NCBI RefSeq assembly: GCF_018863395.1
Contig: NZ_JAHKRR010000004.1
Location: forward strand, 1 to 64,000
Source: Sinomicrobium weinanense
GTDB lineage: Bacteria > Bacteroidota > Bacteroidia > Flavobacteriales > Flavobacteriaceae
DNA length: 64,000 bases
Reading direction: 5' to 3'
The notes beneath the pieces were generated by a model. That model was not told where the DNA came from. It searched no databases and worked only from the letters and a program-made list of their open reading frames with translations. Each line of letters starts with the position of its first letter. Position 1 is the first letter of the stretch. Below are positions 1 to 8,613 of the stretch, one piece after another. The translations under genes were made by a program, and so were the position numbers.

Positions 1-77
1 TCAACGGCTGATTTGCCGTTGTCAAACTCTTTTAAAATCCTGGCGATTTGCTGGGGTGAAAATTTACTCTTTTTCAT
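1..77 (-). CDS. IS3-family transposase OrfA, N-terminal fragment (runs off left edge)
   Basis: The first 25 codons read MKKSKFSPQQIARILKEF followed by DNGKSAV. This is the start of the helix-turn-helix protein OrfA, which binds the element's ends; OrfB, the DDE transposase, would lie further left. The ATG at 77-75 is the natural start because stops occur upstream. The part seen is intact, but whether the element is complete cannot be judged. Confidence 0.75.
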   Translation of the reverse strand, partial: MKKSKFSPQQIARILKEFDNGKSAV

Positions 78-128
78 TTTTTGAACTGAGGTTTAAAATT
101 AATCATTTTTATAATTTTAAACAGTTCA
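1..128 (-). mobile_element. IS3-family insertion sequence, 5' end only
   Basis: The left edge of the window cuts an IS3-family element. Its orfA starts at base 77 on the minus strand and runs off the edge. The likely outer terminus is at about 111-128, where the minus strand reads TGAACTGTTTAAAATTAT, a TG-started end of the kind expected for this family. A second partial copy of this motif, inverted, lies at 82-100, so the leader of orfA can fold. The other end and any target duplication lie outside the window, so the boundary at 128 is an inference. Confidence 0.6.
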
Positions 129-830
129 GTTTTTAGGGAAGCTTACAATGCGGGCTGTTCGGATCGGAAACTTATCGAACAACTCAACAGTAATATCGAT
201 TACCAATTCTTTTGTGATATTCATTTGGGATTACAGCGGATCACCAACTACAAGATCGTCAGCCAAATCCGCTGTGAGCTGTCCAGGGTATTGGAGATCG
301 ATGCGTTGGAAAAGGTATTTTATACCCATTGAAAGCCCTATATTGACGAAGCTGAAAAGCTGTTGTGGATGCCACCTGCTATGAGAGTGAAGTCCGTTAC
401 CCCACCAATCAGAAGCTGCTCTGGGAAGCTGTGGAGTGGCTTTACGAAGCTCTCAGGCGACTGCCGGGCCCTAAAGGTGAAGTTGCCCCGTAGCAAATAC
501 CTCAAATGGAAGAAGCGCTATATCGGCTACAGCAAGAGGCGCAAGAAAACGGTCAAGAAACGTCGCTCCCTGACCCGGGCACTGCTGCGACTGTTGGATA
601 AGTTCCTGAGTTTTGAAAAGCAGTTGCTCAAGGGACAAATCACCAAAGAACGGGCTTCCAGGCTGGAAGGGAGTTTTGGTAAAGAGAAAGAACATTATCA
701 CCTGAAAAAAGTAAAAGCCAAAACCAGGGATACCGAAATCCCGTGGATCTTCTTCGGCATCCACACGGCCAACTGCCTGGAAATCGGCAGGCGTATGGCA
801 GGACAACTCCACCGGCAAGCAGCCTGATAG
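129..830 (+). pseudogene. Decayed DDE transposase, IS5/IS1182 type
   Basis: Read across three frames this is one transposase. Bases 136-360 encode REAYNAGCSDRKLIEQL and continue to a region rich in LSRVLEIDALEKVFYTH. A TGA at 330-332 sits where a tryptophan would be expected. Near 363 the frame shifts to give DATCYESEVRYPTNQKLL, the segment around the first catalytic aspartate. A TAG at 491-493 ends that frame, and the reading continues in another with SKYLKWKKRYIGYSKRR. The C-terminus is recognisable (RLEGSFGKEKEHYHLKKVKA, then IPWIFFGIHTANCLEIGRRM), but the section between the middle and the C-terminus, including the second catalytic aspartate, is deleted around 640-660. The N-terminus is missing where the IS3 end abuts. 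It cannot make a working transposase. Confidence 0.8.
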
Positions 831-1262
831 GTTTTTAAAATAAACGCAAAAATACAGGGAGACCTATGTCCTTTGGGGACATCAATCCAACTCAAAGACC
901 AAAAGTATCCTCAAAAAAGAAAAAAACCAGGCAATCTATGCTAAAATCACCTGAGTTCGTTGTTTATTTTTTGGGAAATTAACTTACTTCTGAAAGTGCC
1001 TTCCTAGTCAAGTAAATAAAATTTGTGTATACAATGCTAAAATTTTAGCATAACCGGATTAAAAAATCGTGAAATTTACTTTTTCGAAGCCTGAAAATTA
1101 AAATATTTATATATTTAGACTCCCTAAAAGAATTCATCTCCCTAAAACAGACGATGTATCCGACACTGTCGGAAAATGATTTTGTATACTCTTTTTTAAG
1201 GGTACAAATTCATTGTCCTATAATCGTGGCAAAGGAATAAATGGGCCATATAATTTTAAAAG
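831..1262. other. AT-rich intergenic DNA with two perfect palindromes
   Basis: No gene is seen. The stretch probably includes the old right end of the decayed transposon, but I could not fix that end. Two perfect palindromes stand out: ATGCTAAAATTTTAGCAT at 1034-1051 and TCCGACACTGTCGGA at 1159-1173. The second lies about 90 bases upstream of the small lipoprotein gene at 1263 and could be an operator. An ATGCTAAAAT half-motif also occurs near 938. Confidence 0.5.
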
Positions 1263-1544
1263 ATGAAAAATTTAATCATATTGAGCATTATAATACTATT
1301 TTTTTCGGCATGTGCTTCAAAAGCGGACAAGAACTTTACGGATTTAAAAAAAAATCGGAAAGGGATGTCAAATACTCAGGTAGATTTAATAATGACTAAT
1401 AGCCCCAAATTAATTAAAGAGGCTTTTTGGGATAAAAATCTGTATGTTAATTACTATGATTCCGGATTCGGTACTTCTGATGATTTCAAAATTATCTTTT
1501 CTAAAAAAGACAGCCTGGTTGTTAGTATCGAATATGGCGATTGA
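1263..1544 (+). CDS. Small lipoprotein of unknown function, possibly BamE/SmpA-like
   Basis: The product has 93 residues. A type II signal peptide covers residues 1-17, with a lipobox ending in FFSAC, so the mature protein should be lipid-anchored at Cys17. The rest contains a KGMSNTQVDLIMTNSPKLI segment followed by short beta-strand-like stretches (NLYVNYYDSGF, DFKIIFSKKDSLVVSIEYGD). This order, a Gly-Met turn, a helix, then strands, resembles the small SmpA/OmlA (BamE) fold, but the match is by eye and weak. It stands alone between transposon debris and the DinB gene in AT-rich DNA, so it may be acquired. No function can be assigned with confidence. Confidence 0.65.
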   Translation: MKNLIILSIIILFFSACASKADKNFTDLKKNRKGMSNTQVDLIMTNSPKLIKEAFWDKNLYVNYYDSGFGTSDDFKIIFSKKDSLVVSIEYGD

Positions 1545-1987
1545 TAAAGGTATCTTTAACCAATTTCTTTAGATTATATAGGTGCTACAGGAAATATACT
1601 GCGAAATGGCAAACTTAGCAGAGCAGTAATTTTGATTCGGGTTGGGCTATATAAAAAGAGAATTATGAATAATGAAAAAAGGGAGAGACTATTAAAGAAA
1701 AACATGAAAAGGAGAAGAAAGACAAAGGGAAAGGTTTTTTTCGAATTTTTGAATTCATTGTTGCGCTTCTTTTTAAGTGGAAGCTGATGTTAAAACTTTA
1801 ATAGTTATTTTAGATAACACCTGCTCTACGAAGTATGCCCCAGCTTTGCGAATGTTTTTGACTTCGCAGTTTTCCCAACCGGCACCCGTTTAAGCAAGGC
1901 AAAAACGAGTGCCCATCGTACAAAGCGTTTGCAACGCGAAAAAGATCAGAATATCCAAAAAAATATAAAACTTAAACACACAATAAA
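1545..1987. other. Intergenic, AT-rich, no supported gene
   Basis: There is no convincing gene. A 40-codon frame (1665-1787) encodes a lysine/arginine-rich stretch followed by a hydrophobic tail, but it lacks a clear ribosome binding site. Bases 1820-1945 are more GC-balanced and look like remnant sequence. The DinB gene follows directly. Confidence 0.5.
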
Positions 1988-2635
1988 ATGAAAACCCTGA
2001 ATCGCAGAAATTTCATCAAACAGTCCTCCCTCTTCACCGTAGGAGCAGGCAGCATGTTCACCCTCGCCGGGGCTGCCCCGGTATATCCCGGCCCTGCCGT
2101 AACTGCAAAAAATGACCTCAACATCATCGGCCCCAAAGAAGGCTTTTCCCCGCAGATTGGCACCCTGGTATCCATGCTGAACTGGATGCGCGATACCATC
2201 CTCTATCCCGTAAAGGGAATGAGCGTGGAGGACCTGGATTATATACATGATGGGAATTCCAACAGCATCGGTGCCATGTTGCTGCACCTGGCGGCTACCG
2301 AGAGGTTTTACCAGCTGCATACTTTTGAAGGAAGAAAATGGGGCGACTGGCCGAAGGAAGATGTGAAAAAGTGGAGTGTGGCTTCGGGGTTAGGCGATAA
2401 GGCCCGGAAAAATATTAAGGGCCATGATCTCGACTTTTATCTGGATGCATTGAAGGAAGTCCGTGAACATTCCCTGGCCGAATTTGCCAAAAGGGATGAC
2501 GAATGGCTGATGAAAGTGGATGAGGACTGGCCGTGGGGCCCTACTAACAATTACTGCAAGTGGTTCCACGTATGCGAACACGAGTCCAACCACAACGGAC
2601 AGGTCAAATGGCTGCGAAGCAGGCTACCCTCTTAA
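1988..2635 (+). CDS. Secreted DinB-superfamily protein with Tat-type leader
   Basis: The product has 215 residues. The N-terminus carries a twin-arginine-like leader (NRRNFIKQSS, residues 5-14) followed by a hydrophobic stretch and an AGAAP cleavage region near residue 30, so export of the folded protein is likely. The remainder is a DinB/YfiT-type four-helix bundle. Histidines sit where that family binds a metal: His100 in MLLHLAATE, and His198 and His202 in HVCEHESNHNGQ near the C-terminus. Family members are metal-dependent thiol transferases or of unknown activity; the substrate here is unknown. It is a single gene, convergent with the gluconate operon. Tat export of a metalloprotein that must fold before transport makes biological sense. 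Confidence 0.75.
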   Translation: MKTLNRRNFIKQSSLFTVGAGSMFTLAGAAPVYPGPAVTAKNDLNIIGPKEGFSPQIGTLVSMLNWMRDTILYPVKGMSVEDLDYIHDGNSNSIGAMLLHLAATERFYQLHTFEGRKWGDWPKEDVKKWSVASGLGDKARKNIKGHDLDFYLDALKEVREHSLAEFAKRDDEWLMKVDEDWPWGPTNNYCKWFHVCEHESNHNGQVKWLRSRLPS

Positions 2636-2664
2636 AAAAATAGAGGTCACAAAACTATAGCCGG

Positions 2665-2700
2665 ACTCTGGTTGCTCGTTTTCAACGAGTACCACCAATC
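2665..2700. terminator. Short hairpin between convergent genes
   Basis: CTCGTT (2675-2680) pairs with AACGAG (2684-2689) around a three-base loop, between the dinB-like gene and the convergent gntP. T-rich tails are poor, so a bidirectional terminator is only possible. Confidence 0.35.
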
Positions 2701-2703
2701 CTC

Positions 2704-4047
2704 TCAAAAGAGATAGTACAAAAGAGACACCGTTATAAACCCTGTAAAGGCAAGGATGGTGGTCATCACCGTCCACGACCGGAATGTCTGTTTTTCCGTA
2801 AGCCCCAGGAACTGGTTAACCATCCAGAACCCGCTGTCATTGACGTGCGACATGATGGACCCTCCCGAAGCAATGGCGATGACAATACAGGCCAGTTCAA
2901 AGCCCGAAAGTGCTGTTCCTTCGAGCAGCGGGGCTACCAGCCCGGCGGCGGTGATCATGGCAACGGTCGATGACCCTTGTATGATACGGACGGCAGCACT
3001 GATCAGGAAGGCGAACAGCAATACCGGAAATCCTATTCCTGCCAGGGATTGGGCGATCATGTCTCCCGATCCCGTCTCGATAAGCACCTGTTTAAAAGCG
3101 CCCCCGGCCCCGGTGATAAGGATAATGCTTCCCGCAGGGGTCATGGATTTTGCCGAGATGTCCAGCAGTTGTTTCCGGGTAAAGCCTTTTCCTATTCCCA
3201 GGAAGTACCAGGCCAGCAGGTTGGCAATGATAAGTGCTGCAAAGGGATGCCCGACAATGCTCACTGTCTGCCTGATCCAGTGGGCTCCAACCGGGATAAG
3301 CCCACCTTTTACAGAGGTGTTTATCAGGATGAGGCATATGGGAACGGCGATGATGGCAAAAACAGTGCCTACACCGGGAAACCCGTCGTCTTCTGCCTGT
3401 GTTGTTTCCGGTTGCGGAGGGGCAGGGACAAAAATACGCTTGCCGATATATTTTCCGAAGAGTAATCCGCTGATGATGGCGGTAGGTATACCTACGACAA
3501 AACCGATACCGATAACCCACCCGAGATCGGCCCCGATGATATCGGCCACAGCAATAGGTCCCGGTGTAGGGGGGATAAAGGCATGAGTGACCGCCAGGCC
3601 GGAAAGTAGAGGTATGGCAAACAGCAGCAGGGATTTTCCCGTGCGTTTTTGCAGGGCATAGATCAGGGGGATAAGCAAAATAAAAGCCACATCAAAAAAA
3701 ACAGGGATGGCTACGATAAACCCGGACAGCACCATGGCTACCGGGGCCTTTTCCACCCCGAATTTTTTCATGAGAAATCCCGCGATCCTCCGGGCACCCC
3801 CGGAATGTTCAAGGATGGCCCCGAACATGGCTCCCAGCCCGACCACAGTGGCCACAAAGCCCAGGGTGCTGCCCATGCCGTTCTGCACGGTCTGCATGAT
3901 GGCGGCAGCATCGAGGCCTGCGGCTATGCCAACTGTTATGGCCGCAATAAGGAGGGACAGGAAGGCGTGGAGCTTTACTTTCAGGATCAGGAACAGTAAT
4001 ACGAAAATGCCGAGGGCAATGGCAGCCAGTAAACGATATTCGATCAT
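2704..4047 (-). CDS. gntP: GntP-family gluconate:H+ symporter
   Basis: The product has 447 residues and is almost entirely hydrophobic, with about 12-14 membrane segments, the usual size for the GntP family. Recognisable family stretches are GLGAMFGAILEHSGGARRIA (near residues 70-90), AIPVFFDVAFILLIPL and THAFIPPTPGPIAVA. The family imports gluconate and related sugar acids with protons across the inner membrane. The start ATG overlaps the stop of the upstream kinase/dehydrogenase gene in an ATGA arrangement (4044-4047), so the two are translationally coupled. Gluconate, or a close aldonate, is therefore the likely substrate. It is the last gene of the operon. Confidence 0.93.
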   Translation of the reverse strand: MIEYRLLAAIALGIFVLLFLILKVKLHAFLSLLIAAITVGIAAGLDAAAIMQTVQNGMGSTLGFVATVVGLGAMFGAILEHSGGARRIAGFLMKKFGVEKAPVAMVLSGFIVAIPVFFDVAFILLIPLIYALQKRTGKSLLLFAIPLLSGLAVTHAFIPPTPGPIAVADIIGADLGWVIGIGFVVGIPTAIISGLLFGKYIGKRIFVPAPPQPETTQAEDDGFPGVGTVFAIIAVPICLILINTSVKGGLIPVGAHWIRQTVSIVGHPFAALIIANLLAWYFLGIGKGFTRKQLLDISAKSMTPAGSIILITGAGGAFKQVLIETGSGDMIAQSLAGIGFPVLLFAFLISAAVRIIQGSSTVAMITAAGLVAPLLEGTALSGFELACIVIAIASGGSIMSHVNDSGFWMVNQFLGLTEKQTFRSWTVMTTILAFTGFITVSLLYYLF

Positions 4048-5966
4048 GATCCCTTGGTTTTTTTCCAGTTCGTGTGATGGATCTTTTCTCCCCCGTCGTC
4101 ATTTCGCCGGTAGGTATGGGCGCCGAAGTAGTCGCGTTGGGCCTGTATGAGATTGGCAGGCAGATGGGCCGACGAAAAACCGTTGAAAAAATTTATGGCT
4201 TCGCTGAATACCGGGACAGGGACCGCACTTTCCACGCAGGCAGATACGAGCTTCGATAAGGAAGGCTTCCACGCTTTCAGGGATGTGACGGTTTCCGGAT
4301 GCAGGAGCATATGGTCCCCGGACCTTAAAATGGCAGGTAGTTTTTCCATGAGGGAAGAACGTATAATACAGCCGTTGGTCCATATACGGGCCAGTTCGCT
4401 GAGGTTGAGGTCCCATCCGTGAATGGCTGAGGCCTCCCTGAGCAACCGGAACCCCTGGTAATGATTAACAAGCCTTGCAGCGCGATAGGCTTCAAACACT
4501 GTTTTTTTGTCGATATGTGAGGTTTCGGATGCTTGTCCGTAAGTTGCTTCCATGATCTCCCGATCGTCCTTAAAAGCCGAGATATACCGGGCGAAAAGCG
4601 ATGAAGCGATCATGGTGGCCGGGATCCCCAGTTCGGCGGCTGCGATGGTGGTCCAGTTGCCTGTACCTTTGTTCCCCGCCTTGTCGAGTATCCTGTCGAT
4701 AAGCCAGTGGTCGTCTTCGCGGGTGCGGAGGATATCTACGGTGATCTCCAGCAGGAAGCTGTTCTCTTCTGCTTTCCAGGATCCGAGGATGTCGGCGGTC
4801 TGGTCGGGGGATCTTCCGGTTTTTGCAAAAATGTGATAGACTTCGGCCAGGAGCTGCATTTCTGCATATTCTATTCCGTTGTGTACCATTTTTACAAAAT
4901 GCCCGCTCCCTTCCGGGCCGATGTAAGCGCAGCAGGGTTCCCTGTTTCCGTCCTTTGCTGCGATGGCCTCGAGGAAAGGGCGGACGATACGGTAAGCGGA
5001 CTTTTCTCCGCCGGGCATCAGGGAAGGGCCGTTCAAAGCGCCTTCTTCTCCACCGGATACACCGCAGCCCACAAATAAAATACCGTGAACGGAAAGCAGT
5101 TCCCCGCGCTTCCGGGTATCCGTATAGTGTGAGTTACCCCCTTCTATGACCACATCGTTTTCCGAAAGCAGGGGTAGCAGTTCCTCCAGGAGAAGGTCGG
5201 TGGGCTTTCCGGCGGGAACCATAAGCATGATCTTACGGGGTGCTTGCAATGAATTTACAAAGGCTTGCAGGTCATCAAAAGGAAGGGCTTCCCGCAATTC
5301 GGGAAATTCGTTTTTAAAGTCCGTGGCTATATGTTCTTCCTGCCCTGGGGCATGCCGGTTGTACATGGAGATCCGGAAGCCGTGATGGGCCAGGTTACGG
5401 CACAGGCTTTTGCCCATAACCCCCAGGCCGATAAGCCCGAACTCCGTTTTTTTTGATAGTGTTTCCATAATTTCCGATACGATCTGTTCCGGTTTTTTTG
5501 TGATGTCTGCGATTATGGCATCTTCCGGGGGTTCCAGTGTGTCGAACTGGGAGGTGAGGAGGGAAGCGGGCATAAAGTGCCCTTCGCGGGCTTCCATTCT
5601 CGCCAGGACCTGTTCGTAACTGCCCCGTAAAAAGACAAATTTTATTTGAGAGGCCATGCCTTTCTGAAGGAGGACCCGGTAGGTTTCCTTAAGGGCAGAA
5701 CAGGCAATGATACACGAACCGGAGCCCAGCTGTTTGCGGGCCAGTTCGTTAAGGGCCAGAAGCCACCCCTTGCGGTCGTCGTCGTTCAGTGGCTGGCCCG
5801 TAGCCATTTTCTGCCGGTTTGCTTCGGGATGAAAGTCGTCGCCGTCAAAAAAGGGAAACTGTGTCTTTTGGGACAGGAGTTTGCCAATTGTGGATTTTCC
5901 CGATCCGGAAACTCCCATAATAAAAATTGCGAGTGGTCTTTTCAAGTGAAAATTTTTTAATTGCAT
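4044..5966 (-). CDS. Fused gluconokinase / 6-phosphogluconate dehydrogenase
   Basis: The product has 640 residues and two enzymes in one chain. Residues 1-172 are a GntK-type gluconokinase with P-loop GVSGSGKST (18-26), the acidic DGDDFHPEAN segment (41-50) and PLNDDDRKGW. Residues 173-640 are a decarboxylating 6-phosphogluconate dehydrogenase: dinucleotide motif GLIGLGVMG (177-185), CGVSGGEEGA (301-310), and GHFVKMVHNGIEY (355-367) with catalytic Lys359 and Glu366. Each part matches the normal length of the separate enzyme, so nothing appears missing. The chain would phosphorylate gluconate and oxidise the product to ribulose 5-phosphate, CO2 and reduced nicotinamide cofactor. The coupled gntP gene supplies the substrate. 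The sulfatase gene ends 10 bases upstream. Confidence 0.93.
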   Translation of the reverse strand: MQLKNFHLKRPLAIFIMGVSGSGKSTIGKLLSQKTQFPFFDGDDFHPEANRQKMATGQPLNDDDRKGWLLALNELARKQLGSGSCIIACSALKETYRVLLQKGMASQIKFVFLRGSYEQVLARMEAREGHFMPASLLTSQFDTLEPPEDAIIADITKKPEQIVSEIMETLSKKTEFGLIGLGVMGKSLCRNLAHHGFRISMYNRHAPGQEEHIATDFKNEFPELREALPFDDLQAFVNSLQAPRKIMLMVPAGKPTDLLLEELLPLLSENDVVIEGGNSHYTDTRKRGELLSVHGILFVGCGVSGGEEGALNGPSLMPGGEKSAYRIVRPFLEAIAAKDGNREPCCAYIGPEGSGHFVKMVHNGIEYAEMQLLAEVYHIFAKTGRSPDQTADILGSWKAEENSFLLEITVDILRTREDDHWLIDRILDKAGNKGTGNWTTIAAAELGIPATMIASSLFARYISAFKDDREIMEATYGQASETSHIDKKTVFEAYRAARLVNHYQGFRLLREASAIHGWDLNLSELARIWTNGCIIRSSLMEKLPAILRSGDHMLLHPETVTSLKAWKPSLSKLVSACVESAVPVPVFSEAINFFNGFSSAHLPANLIQAQRDYFGAHTYRRNDDGGEKIHHTNWKKTKGS

Positions 5967-5976
5967 TCAAATCAGG

Positions 5977-7566
5977 TCACCTGAGTTCTTCCAGTATAGG
6001 CTGCATTACAGGGGCATCGGCATCATTGTCCCTGTATTCTTCCCGGAGCTTTTTCATTTCGTTTTTCATTTTTGCAATAACAGCCGCATACTGTGGGTCG
6101 TTTATGGCATTGTGGAGTTCCCGGGGGTCTTTTTCCAGGTCGTAAAACTCCCATTGCGGAGGGGTGCTTTCTTCGGAAGAACCGTATTTGTCCAGGCCCT
6201 GTCCGTAGAAAAAGGCCAGCTTGTATCTCTCGTTCCTGATACCGAAATGGGCCGGCCTGTCCGGGTGATGCAGCCAATACCTGTAATACATGGCGTCCCT
6301 CCAGTCTTCCGGAGTGTTGCCCTTGAGGTTCTCACGGAAGCTCCTGCCCTGGATAAAGTCCGGTTTTTTCATTCCGGCATAATCGGCCAGCAGGGCTGCG
6401 AAATCGATGTTCAGGATCATATCGTCTATGCGTGCACCTCCTTTAATTTCTTTGGGATACCGTATCACAAAAGGCATCCGCAGGGATTCTTCATAGATGA
6501 GGCGTTTGTCAAAAAAGCCGTGTTCCCCTAAAAAGTAGCCCTGGTCGGCTGTGTAGATGACTATGGTGTTGTCTGCAAGGCCTTCAGCTTCAAGGTAATT
6601 CAATAGTTTCCCGATATTGTCGTCGATGGCGGCACCGCTGCGCATAAAGTCCTTTACGAATTTCTGGTAGATCTTCTTTCGGAGTTGAATACTGTCCAGC
6701 CCATCCAACGGATAAGGCAGGCCCGGATAGTCGGTCCAGAAGTTTTCCGGGTCCCTGGTGGCTTCTTCCCAGCGGGCAGCGAGGTTTTCCAGTTTTTGTC
6801 CCTTAAAGGTCCGTCCTCCTTCTCCTTTGCCAAAATCGAACAATGAAGCAGGCTCGGGAATTTCAACATCTTCGTACAGTGAGTTATATCGTTCCGGGTA
6901 GTCAAAAGGCTCGTGAGTGGCTTTAAAGCTGCACAGCATAAAGAAAGGTTTTGTGGTGTCCCTTTCCTGAAGGTGTTCTATGGTGAGGTCGGCAATGATG
7001 TCGGTAGAAAAACCTTTGTATATCTTTCCTTTGGAACCGTCTGCGCCATCGGTCCAGGTGTCTTTGGTTTTAAATATGGGGTCCCAGTAGCGGCCCTGTC
7101 CGGGGAGTACGTTAAAATAACCGAATCCTTCGGGTTGCCTGTCCAGGTGCCATTTACCTATAATGGCTGTCTGATAACCGTTTGCGGTGAGCTCCTTTGC
7201 GATATTGGGATGGCCTTTGGGGAGTGGTTCCCTTAAGGTATACACCTGGTTGATATGGCTGTACTGGCCGGTGAGAATACTGGCACGGCTCGGGGAGCAG
7301 ATGGAATTGGTGCAGAACGCATTGTCCAGGACCGCACCTTCCCCGGCCAGTCTTTTTATATTGTCGTTTTTTACGTAGTCCCGGAGCAGGCCGCCATAAA
7401 TGCCCCAGGCCTGTGAGGTGTGGTCGTCCGAAAGGATAAACAGGATGTTGGGTTTGGTACTTTGATCTTCCAGGGACTGTTTTTCTGCTGTTTTTGTCTT
7501 TTTACAGGAGAGGCATGATAATCCTGCGAGAATAAGGAGTAATACAGCTTTGATCATTGTTTTCAT
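5977..7566 (-). CDS. Type I sulfatase, probable lipoprotein
   Basis: The product has 529 residues from the ATG at 7566. I chose this over an in-frame start 38 codons upstream because MKTMIKAVLLLILAGLSC is a proper lipoprotein-type leader (Cys18 or Cys21). The sulfatase signature is ICSPSRASILTGQ, with Cys90 as the residue converted to formylglycine. The calcium-binding aspartates are in ILSDDHT (44-50), and a late metal-site segment reads IVIYTADQGYFLGEHGFFDK. Enzymes of this kind remove sulfate esters from polysaccharides, usually in the periplasm or at the surface. The CxPSR form needs an FGE-type maturase, which is not in this window. The gene lies 10 bases upstream of the gluconate fusion gene, apparently in the same transcript. 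The substrate is unknown. Confidence 0.9.
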   Translation of the reverse strand: MKTMIKAVLLLILAGLSCLSCKKTKTAEKQSLEDQSTKPNILFILSDDHTSQAWGIYGGLLRDYVKNDNIKRLAGEGAVLDNAFCTNSICSPSRASILTGQYSHINQVYTLREPLPKGHPNIAKELTANGYQTAIIGKWHLDRQPEGFGYFNVLPGQGRYWDPIFKTKDTWTDGADGSKGKIYKGFSTDIIADLTIEHLQERDTTKPFFMLCSFKATHEPFDYPERYNSLYEDVEIPEPASLFDFGKGEGGRTFKGQKLENLAARWEEATRDPENFWTDYPGLPYPLDGLDSIQLRKKIYQKFVKDFMRSGAAIDDNIGKLLNYLEAEGLADNTIVIYTADQGYFLGEHGFFDKRLIYEESLRMPFVIRYPKEIKGGARIDDMILNIDFAALLADYAGMKKPDFIQGRSFRENLKGNTPEDWRDAMYYRYWLHHPDRPAHFGIRNERYKLAFFYGQGLDKYGSSEESTPPQWEFYDLEKDPRELHNAINDPQYAAVIAKMKNEMKKLREEYRDNDADAPVMQPILEELR

Positions 7567-7740
7567 CGATGGGGAAAGCACGGGCGTTATTGTTTTATAT
7601 GTAGTAAATATAAAGAAATTCGACGAGTGGCTGCGATGCCGGGGAGAGCGTTTCTTCAGCCGGTCGTAGTTTTTGAACATTTTTGGGACAGGTTGTGAGG
7701 AATGATACAGGTTGTTCTGATGGGAATAAATACGTGGTGT

Positions 7741-8613
7741 TCAGATCTTTTGTATCACGGGGTTAAAGGCCTTGGAGGCCACGGCCACCTTATCGCCCGG
7801 CTGTAAGTGGCTTACTTCCGATTGGTCGGCGATCACTTTAACGGCATCGTTCCCGATACGTATGGTCACCACATATACTACGTCTTCCTTTTGTATGCGG
7901 ATCACCTCACCTGTAAACCGGAACTTAGCACTGGTTTTCCCGAGGCCGAACATATCGGGAGGGGCACCCTGGCGGACGATTTTGCCGTTCTGCATTTCAT
8001 ATACCTTGTCCGACAATTTTATGATCTCCCCGATATCGTGACTGATCAGAATAGTGGTCAGTCCGTATTTTTTATGGGCTTCCAGGATATATTGCTGTAA
8101 TTTTTGCCGCATGGCACTGTCCAGGGCGGAGAGGGGTTCGTCCAGCAATAGCACACCGGGTTGGCGTACCAGGGCACGGGCCAGTGCCACCCGCTGTTTT
8201 TGTCCGCCGGAAAGCGTGCCGGGTTTCCGGTGCCGGAGTTGTTGTAATTCCATGGTGGCGATCAGGTCTTCCACCACGGTTTTGTCCTGTTTCCTGTCTA
8301 GTGCAAATTCCAGGTTCTGGCTTACAGTCATGTTGGGGAATAGCGCGTAGTCCTGGAACACATAGCCGATATTCCTGTGCCGGGGGTTGAGGTTGGTTTT
8401 TCGTTCCCTGTCAAACCATACGGTTCCGTTTACCGTAATGCTGCCTTTATCGGGGGGCATTAAACCGCTCAGCATCCGGAGGGTAGAGGTTTTTCCTGCC
8501 CCGGATTCCCCGTAGAGGGTGATAAACTGTCCTTTTTCCACAGTGAGTTCTACATGCAGCTCCATGCTGCCCTGTGCGGATTGCAGTGTTTTATGGACGT
8601 TGAGCTCTATCAT
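7741..8613 (-). CDS. modC: Molybdate ABC transporter ATP-binding protein
   Basis: The product has 290 residues. Walker A is GESGAGKTS (35-43), the Q-loop is at Gln87 in VFQDYALFP, the signature LSGGQKQR starts at 134, and Walker B is VLLLDEPLSALD (154-165). The last 60 residues (about 230-290, SAKFRFTGEVIRIQKEDVV onward) form a TOBE/Mop-like domain, typical of ModC and its relatives. It powers import through ModB. The start overlaps the modB stop by four bases, so translation is coupled. The last gene of the mod operon. Confidence 0.9.
   Translation of the reverse strand: MIELNVHKTLQSAQGSMELHVELTVEKGQFITLYGESGAGKTSTLRMLSGLMPPDKGSITVNGTVWFDRERKTNLNPRHRNIGYVFQDYALFPNMTVSQNLEFALDRKQDKTVVEDLIATMELQQLRHRKPGTLSGGQKQRVALARALVRQPGVLLLDEPLSALDSAMRQKLQQYILEAHKKYGLTTILISHDIGEIIKLSDKVYEMQNGKIVRQGAPPDMFGLGKTSAKFRFTGEVIRIQKEDVVYVVTIRIGNDAVKVIADQSEVSHLQPGDKVAVASKAFNPVIQKI

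Noticed and set aside
1665-1787. 40-codon frame with cationic N-terminus and hydrophobic tail, possible small toxin
   Set aside because: No clear ribosome binding site, no partner antitoxin gene, and the stretch is simple A/T-rich sequence.
2756-3586. 276-codon frame antisense to gntP
   Set aside because: Shadow frame; the minus-strand permease is unambiguous.
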